Shown: positions 23,446-35,990, counted from the stretch's first letter. The stretch is DNA of 64,000 nt from Limnephilus marmoratus (GCA_917880885.1 OU862920.1:38227019-38291018), one strand, 5' to 3'. A program made the numbers and translations. Notes: a model not told the origin generated them from the sequence alone.

Positions 23446-24158
23446 ATAATATGTACATATTATCGCAAATAACAATCTTATAAGTATTCATCAGTAATCT
23501 TTGATCACTCTTGACATTCCTTTGTAAAATACATAAATAAAATTATCTAAAATGTGAAAACGCCAAAATTTTACCTCTGAGTCACAGAACTGAGAGATAA
23601 ATACATCAAGGTAACCGTTTAAAAACGAAACTCTCCCCCTCTATCTGCCTTTTAATCTCAAATGAAGTACCTTTGCTAGTTTTCCGAGAAGTAAACACCC
23701 TGTCTGTAAAATAACAGACAAACGAACGGGTAATGAATGGATTCACGCGCGTTTTGCAAAGATAAAGAGAAGGGGGGGAGTTGGAAGGGTGGTTGATTGT
23801 CACTGTCACCGGCAATGCATTTAATTATAATTCCTTTTGGCCTTTGTGTTCGTGAACGATACCTGCAAGGCACCCTGGCTTAAACTAATCCGACAGAGAT
23901 AGCGCTGGACTGAAAACCTAACAACCGTTTCGAAGTGAAATACCGCTGAATAAAAATCATAAAATTATCCATAAGAACTCATGTGAGTACAATGTTTTTT
24001 TTTTGATTTTCTCTAAATTTGTTCTCCTTTGTTATAGTCGAAAATTGGCACCATCCCATTCCAAAGAAACAAACTATTCACATAAAGACCAACATTTCTA
24101 TCCTATGTAAACACGGCAAGTGGTGTGATTTCCTCCAACAGCAGACAAAAGATTTTAG
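23446..24158. other. No supported gene
   Basis: Mixed composition. Overlapping minus frames at 23606-23873 have no domain. Nothing repetitive recognised. Confidence 0.4.
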
Positions 24159-24305
24159 AGTAAAACTTCTTTACGCTTGACTTAGGGATTAAGCTGGTAA
24201 ATGCGTGACGAGAGCGTTACTAAAAGTGTGATCGGGCGAGGCGAACGGAAGTTGAGAGGAAGATATAAGTAAGTGAATTTTTACTTCAGTCGTGTGGTCT
24301 AAAGC
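24159..24305 (-). repeat. A-family MITE, short copy
   Basis: Reads agtaaaacttctttacgc at the left and acttcagtcgtgtggtctaa at the right, the reverse orientation of 36057-36420 and 62800-63165. It lacks the central cgcgcgcactgctctctct part. The inner words agctggtaaatgcgtgacga and gcgttac match the right half of those copies. Confidence 0.65.
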
Positions 24306-24589
24306 ACCCTCGTTTTTTTACTATAATACATCTATTTTCAATTTTCGACCTAGTTGCGCCATCTTTTGGGCCGGCTAGCAGCCAATTTCAGATAAATGCG
24401 TATGTGTGCGCGTGTGTATGCGTGAGTACCATCAAAAGTTGATGGAATACATAGTCATCAACAACCGTCTGTTTACCGAGTTTCAGTTCGATCGGATGTC
24501 GGGAAGTTTCCACCTCCAAGTTTCGCATTCATTCAAGAATACAAAATAGACGTGTTTAAAAAGTGGAAAAATTACTGGTGTAAAGAAGA

Positions 24590-24668
24590 AGAACTTAGTT
24601 TGTCGAGGATTTAACCCGCTACATCTGGATTTGTATCTGAACTTTGGACCACTCGGTCAAAAACGAGA
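24590..24668 (-). repeat. tRNA-like SINE fragment
   Basis: On the minus strand, tgaccgagtggtccaaag resembles box A of a Ser/Leu-type tRNA, and agcgggttaaatcctcg resembles box B, about 35 nt apart. Box B is imperfect and there is no acceptor stem, so this is a SINE head or tRNA pseudogene. Confidence 0.4.
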
Positions 24669-27600
24669 GTATAACAACGTTCAAATCGATTTATATTATG
24701 TAAAAATCGATGAGAAAACTCGGCCGATTTCGCAGCTTGGGTGAGCGCTATCTTAATCTAGTTCGAACAATTTCGATGTCACAATGAATGAGCAAAATTC
24801 TCCTCAAGGAAAAAAAATTGAAAATTTCATCAATAGCTTAGTCATTTACAGATCAACCTGTTTTGCAGATGTCAGTAAGTAATTTTTGTAATGCAATCAT
24901 CGAAAAGAAGCGAAGTTAATACACATATCTTCTTTGTTATGTGGTATTATAGTATTAGGTATTACAATGGAAATGTTTATCTTGTCTCACTTTTACAGCT
25001 AGTACACTGTATACTTTACACAATTGATTTCAGGATTTCAAAAATATGTTATCTCATTAATATTTAGACTTATGTCTTAAGAATTCAGATAATCAGATAA
25101 TATTTAGACTTGTGTCTTAAGAAGTCACTTAATCGTGTGATATATGTCATCATCGCATAGATATTATTTTGGGATTAAATAAATAAGTTGAACGGGCAAA
25201 ACTAACATCGGCTCACGTAATCCCGTTATCTCGGATTGGTGGATTTAAGAGATTTATTAGCGCAAGAAGCCAAAAACAATTTTAAACGTAATGCGCGCTG
25301 CAAAGAGGTAATAGTAGTAATTTTTCGTGGCCCGCTTACAATATTGGTAACCATTTGTTACGGGTGTCGAAAACCCATCAGAAGAATCGCCTCATCCATT
25401 ATAGAAGGTCTCAAAATACACGGGAGATAAAAGAAAGATAATATGAAGTTTTCTTCTGGTGTTCGTCTGCAGCAAGAAGTGGAAGATTTTTCCATTATCG
25501 CCCTGGTGAAAATCACCATCACATCTTTGGCATATTGCCTCATTTAAGTTTATATTGCTTTAGTTAGTTTAGTAACTAGATCTTCACAGCCGTAGGCTTT
25601 CCATCTCCATATTTGAGAAACTTGAGAAAGATGAATATTTCAAAAAAATTCTCATCTCATCACTGATGACAATGGGACTACTGCGCCCCTCTTTGAGGTT
25701 TCTTTTATAATAATCGCAAAAAAATTGATATTTACGCCCGAACTTCACAAAATATAATAAAATATGCATTTTCGCGTTGTTATTTTACAATACGGCCGGC
25801 AATCGACGAATTTGGATTTTCCAAAGTGTCATACCGTCAACCTAACGACTAAAGACTCGCCAGGCCCGTTTTCTGGCAGTTCGGCCCCGGACGGAGCGGG
25901 GAACGGACGTTAGGCTCCGCGTCGCTTGGTTCCGTGAAATCAATTTTAAATTTCTGTTTTATTACAATAAACAATGCGTAAAAAAGGAGTTAATGTTTTT
26001 TACAAGCTTTACGAAATCAACCTGTAAAAAAATTCTCAAATACCTTTTCTAACCTTTCCAAAAGCTTTTTCTCAATTATTTTTAAAAATAAAGGGGCGTG
26101 AATTCCGATAACGATAACGATTTTTTCCTGGGCTATTGGATCGCCTTAACACGTATAATGCCATTTGAAGCCACGTTTCGATGGTGATTTTAGACAAGGG
26201 ATTGTAAATGTCGCACTGCTGCTATTAAAAATTTACATTATTTAAGACGGTGCTTACAGAAATATAATTCGCGTTCATTATGTTCTACTTTTTACCTTTT
26301 TCTATTGCTATGTAATTCCAATATTTTTTGGTTTTTAATGTAAATAGTACGAGCACATCTGTACGTCCTTACCTTTACTCACTTATTAAACCGTTTACCC
26401 AAATGCTCAACTCCTATCTGACTCAGATGCGAGGAATGATCCCCGTTTATTTATGGTAGTGGCACTTAAGTTTCTAAATTCTCACTATATTTTCCTAGCG
26501 AGTCCGTTCCTACTCGGTAAAATGTAAATTTCTAAATATAAAATATATTCTTTGTTGGAAAATTTTCTCGGTTCGGTGAGTTATGAGGTTTTAATAAACT
26601 CGGAAAATTTTAAGTGCCTGTGCAAGAATAAAAGGTTGTTCGCGGCAGCTTCATATTTCATGGAAAGTAACACATACAGGTTAAAAGTAGAGTTCAAATT
26701 TTGTATTAAAATATGGGGGGGACCTACCACAAATCTCTATTCCGAAGGTATTCATTAATGCTATTGTCCTCTTTTTATGTATAGTAACTATAATAGACAC
26801 TGTAAATATAAATGCTTAAATATATTTTAGAATTCAGTCACTACCTTCAGAATGAACTTATACTTGCATATACCTGATGATCTCCTCACTTAAAAACCCT
26901 TTATAATTATTATAACATGTACTTATGCATTTACCAATTTTGGTACTTTTGTGATGCACAAAGAATATTGTATGATTGGTGTGCTCACCTTTAATTGGAA
27001 TCATCGCTTTGATCATGTTGAAAATTTATTTCATTACCGTAATAAATGGCGATGTTTTCGACCAGCAAGCCCATCGATAAATAAATAAACTTCCCAGAGA
27101 AATGTAAGTCTATATGGCACTCATACTCCGAGGAACGGCTGGGCGGTTTTTTTCAAATCAAACTTAAATTAGGATTTAAGTCCAAAATACTTTGCCAAAC
27201 TCAATAATTATTTTTCAATCAAAAGGTACAGCAAATGTCTACTAAGGACATATGTTACTTTATTTATTTATAACATATGGGTCGTTAAAGGATTCTATTT
27301 TTCATGATTTTAGCGACAACTTTCCCAATTATTTATGAGTTAATCGTGTCCTGTTGTTTTATTTTTTAAATTTAAAACACAAATAAATATACGCAACATG
27401 ATATTTGCTATAAATTTTTATTAAAATCAGAAATTTTCCGTTTCGTTAAGTATTTTGGCCTCAAATTCAAATTTAAGTTTTGTATGAAAAAGACCGCGCA
27501 ACCGTTCCTCTTTAGGACTGCAGGCAAATGGCGAAGGAACGAAGCCGTGGAGAGTTTTTATGAATGGGGTCAAATTCTACCCCTCGAAATACTGCGATGA

Positions 27601-28829
27601 TGATGTTAACGATTATTGAAGGAAGCGGGGTGAGAAAGTAGATGGGAAGGGGGAAAGGGGAGGTTGGGACCGCATCTGACTAGTCAGATCTGGTTACTTA
27701 ATGTAACATTTTAGGCAAAGGTTCCAATGTGAATGGCGGCCTCTTACCACGGTAATAATGAAAGAATTTAGAACTTTTTATAACCATCGTAAATAATTTT
27801 TAAAAATGTGTTTAACACACACTTGGTTTGAAACCTGTGAAATTTGCGCTGAGGTGTATAATATTACCGCTCTGCCACGGAGGGAGTATAAATATCGTCC
27901 TACTATTAAACTGTTACAAACTCCAAGTCGAGGTATTAAATTCCAGGTATCAGAATCCGATATTTTCCGCATTGAATATTTTTGCGCTTAGAATTTCGAG
28001 TGAGGCCATTCAGCCTGTCATATCTCCATCCCGCGGCGGGGGTCGCGCACAAAGTCCAAACTTTTTTTAGCCGAGTGAAATTTACGACCCAAAGGTGAGA
28101 AAAATGCGAATTCTTTCGATACATTTTAAAGTGTATGAATAGTGAAAGAACATTTCTATTCATGTCTCCGCTTTTTGATTTTTATATTTGTGGCGGTTGT
28201 ATTATCTCGCTTTATGCCCGGTGCCTTAGGGCTCAGGTAGGCCGGAAAGCTGCGGGCGCACGGGCCTTCGTGTGTACTGAATGATTCATTCCGGGTCTGG
28301 AGGGTTTTTATCACCAAACTCTGAGGAAAATGGCCATAAAAACTGCCGCTCGGTTCGATCTGCTTATAAATGTGGCTACTGGAAATACAGAGATAAATGC
28401 GCGGGCTAAGACCTTTTATACTAGTTTATTTAATATTCATATGAACTCGCTGGAAGGGAATTTGTATTACACTTTTTTATGAACAGATATGCATCAAAGG
28501 ATATGTGAAAAATACATGTAACAAATTTTGCTTGATATTTTATAATATTTTACACACAGAAGCCTTTCGATGGTTTCCTGCGGCAGGCCTGAGGGGCTCG
28601 TTAATCGAAAAGTGAAAAAACATATCCTTTGCGGAGGCTTTACTTTACAATGTTAAATATTTTGTGGTCTTAGGTCACAATATGATAAGTGCAAAAATGA
28701 AATATATCTCTGGAGAACAGTTTGAAACTTTCATTTCACACCGTAAATCTAAATAAAAAAAGGTTTCACAATTTTGTGGTTTAAGAGAACTTTCGTGAAT
28801 GGATGAAGCTATCACAGCTTAAAGGGATT
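24669..28829. other. Long stretch without a supported gene
   Basis: About 4.1 kb with frames of at most 90 codons and no domain. A GC-rich patch lies at 25785-25940, another with purine runs at 27590-27680, and a third at 28020-28060 and 28210-28290. None resolves into an exon with consistent splice sites and family similarity. No family repeat from this window recognised. Unrecognised small exons cannot be excluded. Confidence 0.4.
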
Positions 28830-29050
28830 TATTATTGAGGTATTATGCCGTGATACGCTACCTCCTTGTTTAGCCAATGTTTCGGAGAGGGTTACATCAA
28901 TCATCAGATCAGTTACAAGTCTGCCCTGATAATGGACACAGTATCGCTGTCCGAAACATAGTCTAAAGAACGAGGGAGCGCAACGCGGCATAATATTCCA
29001 AAAATACAGCATATATAAAAAATATCACAATAATACTTTTGGGCGTGAAA
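28830..29050. repeat. U-family foldback element (short copy)
   Basis: The left arm ttatgccgtgatacgctacc and the right arm ggagcgcaacgcggcataat are inverted. The right arm is followed by cttttgggcgtgaaag. Between them are gccctgataatggacac and gctgtccgaaac, a degenerate hammerhead-like arrangement (CTGATAA instead of CTGATGA). Non-coding. Confidence 0.65.
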
Positions 29051-29104
29051 GACTTAAATCGTGCCTTTTCACAGTTTCAAAGAGAGGGATATGATTTTAG
29101 ATTT

Positions 29105-29716
29105 TGACGGCTAAAAGTATTTTTGTTATTTGTTTTTGTGGTGTTATGCCGTGTTGCTTTACCTCTTTCTTTAGCCAACATTTTAGACAGTGTTACAGTG
29201 TCCATCATCAGGGCAGATGTGTGCAGACACTATAACGCTGTCCGAAACTATATGTAAACCTTCATGCTTCACTTTTTAATACAATTCTAGTCTAACTTCA
29301 AGACTAACTTTATTTATCTTCTTGAAACCGTAACAAAAAATCAACTAACTTATGTGTGTTACTTTGTTACTACAATACTTTCAAGGATGCATCTATATTT
29401 TTAAACTTTCACTTTGAAAATTATATTTTTTACTTGTTCCACCCACTTATTGGTGCAATTTAGCACTTTAGTTTATATTACCCACGCACAGGCAGTGCCT
29501 TAGGAGGTTCCCATAACATTATCTACTTTTGTCTTATATATTTTTTACTTTTTTACATTATTTATATCTTCTGTTATGTTATATATATTTAGAAAATTAG
29601 TAAAAAAATACTTTTGAAATGTATCAAGATATAATGGGGAAAAATAAAGGAAAAAAAACGTTGGCTAAAGGAGGTAGCGCAACATGGCATAAAACCCCAA
29701 AAACAAATAACAAAAT
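29105..29716. mobile_element. U-family foldback element, longest copy
   Basis: The terminal inverted repeat runs from tgacggctaaaag through gttatttgtttttgtggtgt and tatgccgtgttgc. It is mirrored at the right by gcgcaacatggcataaaacc and caaaaacaaataac. The left arm carries minus-strand CTGATGATGGACACTG, then a degenerate GAAA box. The interior of about 390 bp (29265-29650) recurs in inverse orientation at 36955-37345. No coding frame. Confidence 0.7.
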
Positions 29717-29926
29717 TAAATGAAAGAGTTAATAAATCTTTTTTCTATTAAATTACTTATTACCACAATATCACAATATTACAATTTTATCACAATATAT
29801 TATTGATCTATGAATATTTTTATAACTCGCCACAGTAACAAACCACATCAAAGAAACGCTTTCGGTAAACAAAATCGAGATACAAAATAAAAACTTTTTG
29901 TTATTGTATCCGACAACCTAATCATA
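29717..29926. other. AT-rich spacer
   Basis: Short AT-rich spacer between the U element and the M1 MITE. Nothing recognised. Confidence 0.4.
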
Positions 29927-30160
29927 TTGATTGAAGAAGAAGATAATACTAATAAATATAAAGGAAATATGAAAAAGAACAAGACACAGAAAAACAAAAA
30001 GGCAACGATCGCAACTGGAAACTTGTAACTAATCCCGATAAGAAAAAAATCCTTGGTTCGTGTCGCAGTTTCGACCTCACCTTTTTAATTTTCTGTATCT
30101 TGTTCTTTGTCATATTTTCGTTTAGATTTATTAGTAATATCGTCTTCTTCAATGATATAT
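29927..30160. mobile_element. M1 foldback MITE
   Basis: About 234 bp with long inverted arms: gaagaagataatactaataa, gaaaaagaacaagacacag on the left against ctgtatcttgttctttgtc, tagtaatatcgtcttcttc on the right. A single arm of the same family lies at 1-65. Non-coding; superfamily unknown. Confidence 0.7.
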
Positions 30161-31029
30161 TACATTGATGTGTATAACCTTCAAAAGTTATTGTAACAAA
30201 GGTAATCAAAGTTGAATAATCGTATTGAATATAGGTACATTATGAACGTATGAGTCCCGACCGACGTTTGTATTTTGTTTGCAATTTAAATATCTTTTGA
30301 CAAACATTATTAATTCACAAGTGCCCCTAGCGACCGATCTCAGAATTTAAGAACTTGAGATTGCACAGGATTCAAAAGCCTCTCAAATGGCCAGATTACA
30401 GATTAAATCTGTGAAATTTATCTCACTCGAAAGTGATGTTTGTTAAGATTCTGAGTCAATAAACTTGAGATTCGGTGCGATTTTAAACCCCTTTGTTCGA
30501 ATCCGATGGATCATTTATAACGCCCGCCTTAGAGGCTGCTAATGTTGAGAAACAGAAATACGGATTAACGGTCAACTCACCCCCGCACAGGCAGGCCTGC
30601 CGGCCCCACCGAGATCACAATTTATAGCCCCAGACTTTACTGTTGTCTTTTTATAGATTCTCAACAAAGATGGATGGTATGAAATAAATTTGAAACATGA
30701 AAAATTTATGAAGACGTAAAAAGTACACTTTTACGACGTATATTTTGAGCAGTAATTTAATTCAGATAATAGAAAGCATTTGTCTTGCTTACCTTACCAT
30801 GACACAATATTGCGTATCTTAACATTTAAGAGATTTACTTAATGGCAGAAAAATCCTATCGTACGGTAATACCAGACTTGGATAATAAAAGATATTATTA
30901 AAAATTATATTTTCATGGGCGTGTCTCTCTGTTTATGTGTAACTCTGGTTCAATGAATTCTAAAACATTCAGATAAGCATTAATCAGATAAAGAATTTAT
31001 TAGATTTTATAATTAAACAATACAAAAGA
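30161..31029. other. No supported gene
   Basis: AT-rich. A short GC patch at 30580-30612 contains gcacaggcaggcctgccggc, and a similar gcacaggcag word occurs at 29488 and 45390. No frames of note. Confidence 0.4.
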
Positions 31030-31945
31030 AAGCGTGCATCCCGCTAAAACTTAGAAACGAGTCCCGGTACGATCAAGAGAGTTATATGGTACGGTAGCTC
31101 TATACCCGTCCATGAAGAAGATTCCCGTTTTTACCTGAAGGACATGCTTAACCCAAGATCACTAACCTTCGTCAAAACGACGACGCTGACTCGAATAAAA
31201 ATGGTATAAATTTTGAGTGCGTCATCGTACGCATTCCAGATTCCGGCTAATCTCAGACGACCTTCAGTTCGCGCGGCGCACGTGTGTGTTTTTGTGTAGG
31301 GGCCCTGTGTGCCCTGTATGCCCAAGTGCAACAAATCCTTGTGTGGCGAACACAAACTTGAAATTTGTCACAAATGTATTAATTAATAGTTATTTTCTAA
31401 AATTTTCTTTTGTTGATTTTATTACTTATTTTTAATATTTTAAATTTTTGCTTTTTTTAATTAATAAGATTTAAGCATTCAAAAAACCAAAAATTTTCAA
31501 ATGAGTAAAAACTCTGGTCTCAAAAATTTGATTTTAGTAAATAAAAAACTTATAAACATGTTAACAAATGATTATTGTAATAAATAAGTAAAACACATAT
31601 AAATATTTGATTCCCTAAACCCTTAGAAGCCTCCCTTTTATACGGCGTAGCCGAATAGACGAAATTTAGTAATAAGCGTTGTAAAATAAAGTTAGTGATC
31701 TAGGGTTAAGCGCTATACGGGCTGAAAGTTTCGCCCTCTAGAAATTTCTAGAAATCCAGAAAATTCGAGAATGTTCGAGAAGCATTCCAAAACATTCCAA
31801 TTCATCCCGGAACATTCTGGCATGTTGTGGAATGTTCAGGAATAGAGAATCGGGAACATTGTGAAACATTCCAGAACACTCTCGAATGTTGTGGAATGTT
31901 CTGGAACATTGTGGATCATTCGAAGTCTTTTTTTGTATGGGTGGG
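31030..31945 (+). mobile_element. Truncated Helitron-like element with heat-shock-element array
   Basis: Segment 31035-31140 (gcatcccgctaaaac, acgagtcccggtacgatca, gagagttatatgg, acctgaagg) is the reverse complement of 61445-61560. Segment 31735-31945 matches the reverse complement of the gaatgttctggaac-rich part of that locus and ends with tttttttgtatgggt as 60683-60695 does. Between them (31141-31734) lies unrelated sequence, an insertion or internal divergence. The Helitron 3' end seen at 60638 is missing here. Confidence 0.6.
31741..31906. promoter_or_regulatory. Heat-shock-element-like array
   Basis: Alternating GAA and TTC units at exact 5-bp spacing. Three units lie at 31741-31753, five contiguous units at 31759-31781, two at 31810-31817, three at 31830-31842, two at 31869-31876 and three at 31894-31906. 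HSF trimers need about three such units. The array lies inside a dispersed Helitron-like repeat. No gene start is visible nearby, so the function is inferred from motif geometry only. Confidence 0.6.
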
Positions 31946-32587
31946 GATGCCCATTGGTAGGGATAAATAAAGCAAGATCCTGGGTGGGATCCTCGAACGC
32001 CAGTTCAAACTCACATCAACTCGCATTTTTTATATTTTAAATGTTTGATAGTTTACTAATGGTATTCGAAATTTAAATTTAATTCTGAAGGTAAATTTCT
32101 GATCGTCTTTTATTTTAAGTACAATAAACCTTCTTCAAGGTTTAAATTCGATGTTCTTAGTTCTTATCTGTCCTGGCAGGCATCTCGCCTCCTCTAGAAA
32201 CTAGTATTTTATAATAATATTAGCATTTTTGTGCTAAAGTTTAAATAAACAAAAAATATTATTCCTGTAATTAAAAAAACAGTATTTAGTTTTAAAAAAA
32301 AATTCCGTGTTATTTATAAATCGTATTTCTCGATGGTGCCCGCTCACTTCAGAAGCTTCAAATACTTCAAGTCTCATCTCTTATATTTTGATATAGCGAT
32401 ACTACGAACACTCTTGAATAGGAATTACGGAACTTTTTGGAGAAATTTAGACTTTTCTAGTTGAAAATATGCTTATAGGTTTACCTTTCATTTTTACCAT
32501 TAAGTAACTTGAACGCTTTCATGAAGTAAAAGTTTCGCTTTGAATGAAGAATAAATTAATATACCTATGTTTTATAATAAATATTTT
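31946..32587. other. No supported gene
   Basis: AT-rich beyond the Helitron-like fragment. A possible SINE-like box-B word, gatcctcgaacgccagttca, occurs at about 31990-32010. Nothing else recognised. Confidence 0.4.
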
Positions 32588-32750
32588 TTACATTAGATCC
32601 AGAAACGAAGCACTGAGGAAAAAAATACCTCCGGACCTGTACCATCTTTGAGGATGTTATGTAAAGGATCTTTTTCAAACATTTTAGGGAAAGGAAGAAG
32701 AGGAAGTTCTGGGAAGCAAAAAGGAATTAAGGTTAGGTAGGAATATTGTA
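32588..32750 (+). repeat. V-family repeat, 5' part
   Basis: Begins ttacattagatcc, followed by gcactgaggaaaaaa, ccatctttgaggatgttatg and aggaagttctgggaagc. The right half of the family (35720-35990) is missing. Confidence 0.65.
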
Positions 32751-33877
32751 TACAACCTTTTTAAACTTCGAGCATATTTATTCCTCAAAAAAATCTTCAC
32801 CTCTAAAGTAAAGGGAATGTAATTGTATCATTGAGGAGTCAAAAAATCGTTCACATCCCCACTCCCAAAAACAGTATTTTGAAACTTCTTGATGAAAATT
32901 TGTATACTTGACGTAAAAAAAGGAAAATAATTGTCCACATCGGATTTCGAAAAACTCTACATAAAGCCGGGGCCTTATAATTTATATCTAAATTTGTATG
33001 TAAAGAAGTGTCCCGGTGGCGTATTTACAAAACCTATACCGATTCAGTCGCAGTAACGACAATTTACATTTTAAATATACCTCTATATTGGTTATTTTTT
33101 ATCATATTGCAAAAACTAAAATTGTTCTAAAATCTACATAAAATAATCTTTCCAATGTGTATATTAGAAATTAATAACTTTATTTCTAAATATTTAAATT
33201 TTGATATTGAAAATTTAAAGCGACTGAAACGCGGTAGGGATTGTAAATACGCGTCCCGGTGTGGTTTTTCTTTTCATATAGGTAAATATGCAATTCTACT
33301 TTGAGATTGATGAAATTTTGCACACTAGACCTTCAAATTAAGAGAAAGAACACTGTTTAAATGAGATTTCCAAAAATTACTCCTATTCCCTTTTCCCGCC
33401 CCTTAACTCAATATTTTGATTCTGTTTGATGAAATTTTGGCAACTTGACGTTTAAATATGTCGAAAATTACTATTTACATCTGAATATAACAAAAAAACT
33501 GTGCATTAAAAAATCTATTGGCAACGCATGGGACATCAGCCATACCTACGAGTATCTACCATTCCGGTTATTTACTATTATGATTATATTAGTTAAATGT
33601 AACATATCATGGACTCGAAGGTATATAATACGTTATGGTCAGTGATACATTCGAAAAATATTGATTATACGCAATGTACGTACGAGGGTAATAAAAAGTA
33701 TATTTGTTTATGACATTTACCTAATATTAGACCTGGGAGTAGATGCCAGAAGTATGCCTATGTCAGTTTTTGGCATTTTCATTCAGGTATCAGAAAGAAT
33801 TCTGGATCGTCCCTAATTTGGATACTATGAACTATGAATAATTATTTATGGTCTATGGTGTTTCAGATGCTCTAAAT
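32751..33877. other. No supported gene
   Basis: AT-rich. Two loosely similar passages (tgatgaaattttg with gcaNacttgacg) at about 33310 and 33430 hint at an old duplicated repeat. Frame 33445-33645 has no domain. Confidence 0.4.
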
Positions 33878-34700
33878 CAGGGGTCTCCAAACTTTCCAGA
33901 CTTAGCGCCATACCGGTTATTCTAGTAAGTTCCAAGGGCCAAAACCGTTTTTATTTTCCTGCCATTATCTATAATTTCTAGACTAGTCGCCGGGTACGCG
34001 CCCTGAGTGAGCATACGCTTGCTAAAATCACTGGTTCAATTACTATTGTTTTGTACTGTATACTGTATTGTCACGACTGCGACACTTAGCGACATCTGGT
34101 GGTATATTCTATCCATCGCTAACATATAGCGCTAGTTTTTCTTGCTAGCTTCTTTTTCGCAAATAGCCTCGTTGGTTCGATATTATACTTGTCATTAAGC
34201 CTTACCTAAGGAGTGGAGGTTATCCACCACTTACCCGCCCTGGTATAAGTAACTGATGGTTACTCCTTCAAGCCCCTCGCAAGATTCTAATTTTTTTTTG
34301 TTAAACGAAGCTACATTTATTTATTTTGAACGAATCTAGACCTCCAGTGTCCCTGCATACGTTGTTAGAAAGCAGTATGCAAGTGCTTAACAGGAAAATA
34401 AAACATAATACAACAAATCAGGTTAGTAATACAAGCAAAATAATATTTAAAGCAAAACAAAACTCATTCAAGAAGCTCATGAGGCAGCATCGCATCATGT
34501 GAAAAACCCTAGGGAGTAAATAAAACCGAGTTACGAGTACTTACTATCATTTTAAGTTTTTATCCAACTTATCACAACTACAATAAGCCATTAGCTGTCA
34601 CGGGCCCGATTGATGACACTGGTCTTTAGCTGTCGCGGGCCGGGTTGATGACACTGGCGGGTTTTGATATGGCCCACGAGCCATAGTTCGGAGACCCCTG
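33878..34700. mobile_element. Non-autonomous hAT-like element
   Basis: Termini are inverted: caggggtctccaaact at the left and agttcggagacccctg at the right. They are flanked by an 8-bp target duplication, ctctaaat (33870-33877) and ctctagat (34701-34708), with one mismatch. CAGNGG-type ends and an 8-bp duplication are hAT hallmarks. The 823-bp interior lacks a transposase and includes a W-family copy at 34198-34392. Confidence 0.85.
34198..34392 (+). repeat. W-family repeat nested in hAT-like element
   Basis: Contains ggagtggaggttatccacc, acttacccgccctgg, tataagtaactgatggttac, ctagacctccagtgtcc and cagtatgcaagtgctt. Inverse copy at 18501-18688; diverged copy at about 58413-58580. Confidence 0.65.
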
Positions 34701-35059
34701 CTCTAGATTAATTAAACTGTGGCCTATCTTTTGTAGAAATGAAAATATTGAATCAGCGTTTTTTTAGCCAAGACTTGAAAAACAACTTCAGTCCTGAGCG
34801 ATTCCCAAAATTGACATGGGCACTTCTAGCACTAAGCACCAGATACACATGTATAGCCCAACCCTAACCCTTTTGGACAAAACGTATGCCTAGTAGCGAA
34901 CGCGTCGTACGTGTAAATTGATCATTTGGTGTAGTTTTTATTCATGAAACAAACTCTTTTGAAACCCTGCGAACCCCGGTACTACAAAGTAAGGGCGGAG
35001 AATTAAATTAACTATATTATAACACCTTTAGCGGCGTTTTTTTATATGAACGGCAGGCA

Positions 35060-35463
35060 TTTATTTTTAGAGTATTATGCCGTGTTGCGCTACCTCCTTC
35101 TTTAGCCAACGTTTCGGACAGCATTTCAGTGGTATATAATATTACACGGTGACCGGACAATTCAGAATGAAATCAACTCAGAACCTCTTCAGAAAAGTCA
35201 TTAAAAGCGATGATAAAAAATATGAAAAATTGATTAAATAGGTTAAGTTAGGTTTGGGTTAAGGGCTGTTTAAAATGATTTTTTTTAACTTTTCAATGAG
35301 GTGTTGAGTTGACTTGATTCTGAGTTGGTATAGAACCATATACAACTGCAATTATGGTGGACACTCTCCAAACGCTGTCCGAACCGATGGCAAAAGAAGG
35401 AGGTGGCACAACTATCGCATGATATCTCAAAAATAAAACTAGGTAATATTTTTGGGCGTGAAA
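35060..35463. mobile_element. U-family foldback interrupted by a T-family copy
   Basis: The left arm, tatgccgtgttgcgctacc and ttagccaacgtttcggacag, is inverted relative to the right arm at 35372-35430, cgctgtccgaaccgatggc and gaaggaggtggcacaac. The right arm is followed by tttgggcgtgaaaa. A T-family repeat (35148-35340) separates the arms. Confidence 0.65.
35148..35340 (+). repeat. T-family foldback repeat
   Basis: Starts gtgaccggacaattcagaat and ends gattctgagttggtatag; inverted ends are built on caactcag/ctgagttg. The interior has the ggttaagttagg word. It interrupts a U-family element. Confidence 0.65.
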
Positions 35464-35596
35464 ATCTCAATTAATGTATGAACAACAAAGGTTCTTTAAA
35501 ACTTACTTACCTAAGTCATTTTCTGAATTAGGTAATTTGTAACTTGTTAGAAACCACCAATTTGGGAATTTTCTGAATATTACTGAGGAACTTTTT

Positions 35597-35990
35597 TTTA
35601 CATTCGCTCCACCCAGGAGACCCTGAGTAAAAAAATCCCTCAGGGCCGGTGTCATCTTTGGGGATGCTGCGTGGGGGGTCTTTTTAGGGAAAGGAAAGGG
35701 ATATGAGGGTGAGTAGGAATCTGGAGTTCAATGAGTCCAGGAGTGACGGGCGTATGAATTCATCCCTCCCAATGTTGTACAAGGCATGAATCGAGAGAAT
35801 TTGGCTGGAGAGGTCTAGGTTCAAGTCTCCCTCAACCTGTCTCTCCCGGTCCGGCCGCCACACAATGGACGGGCCAACGCATTCCCACCAAGACCTTGAC
35901 AAATCTCACCCCATGAACCCGGGCACCCGTGCTTAGTCACCAAATGTAGCGAACCACTTGGGGTGACCTACGGCAGGGGTGTTGCTATTA
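35597..35990 (+). repeat. V-family repeat, longest copy
   Basis: Runs from ttttacattcgctccaccc through gtcatctttggggatgctg and gagaatttggctggag to tgaacccgggcacccgtgc and aaccacttggggtgacctac, ending ggcaggggtg. This shows the family's full order of blocks. The minus frame at 35684-35902 inside it is incidental. Confidence 0.7.
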
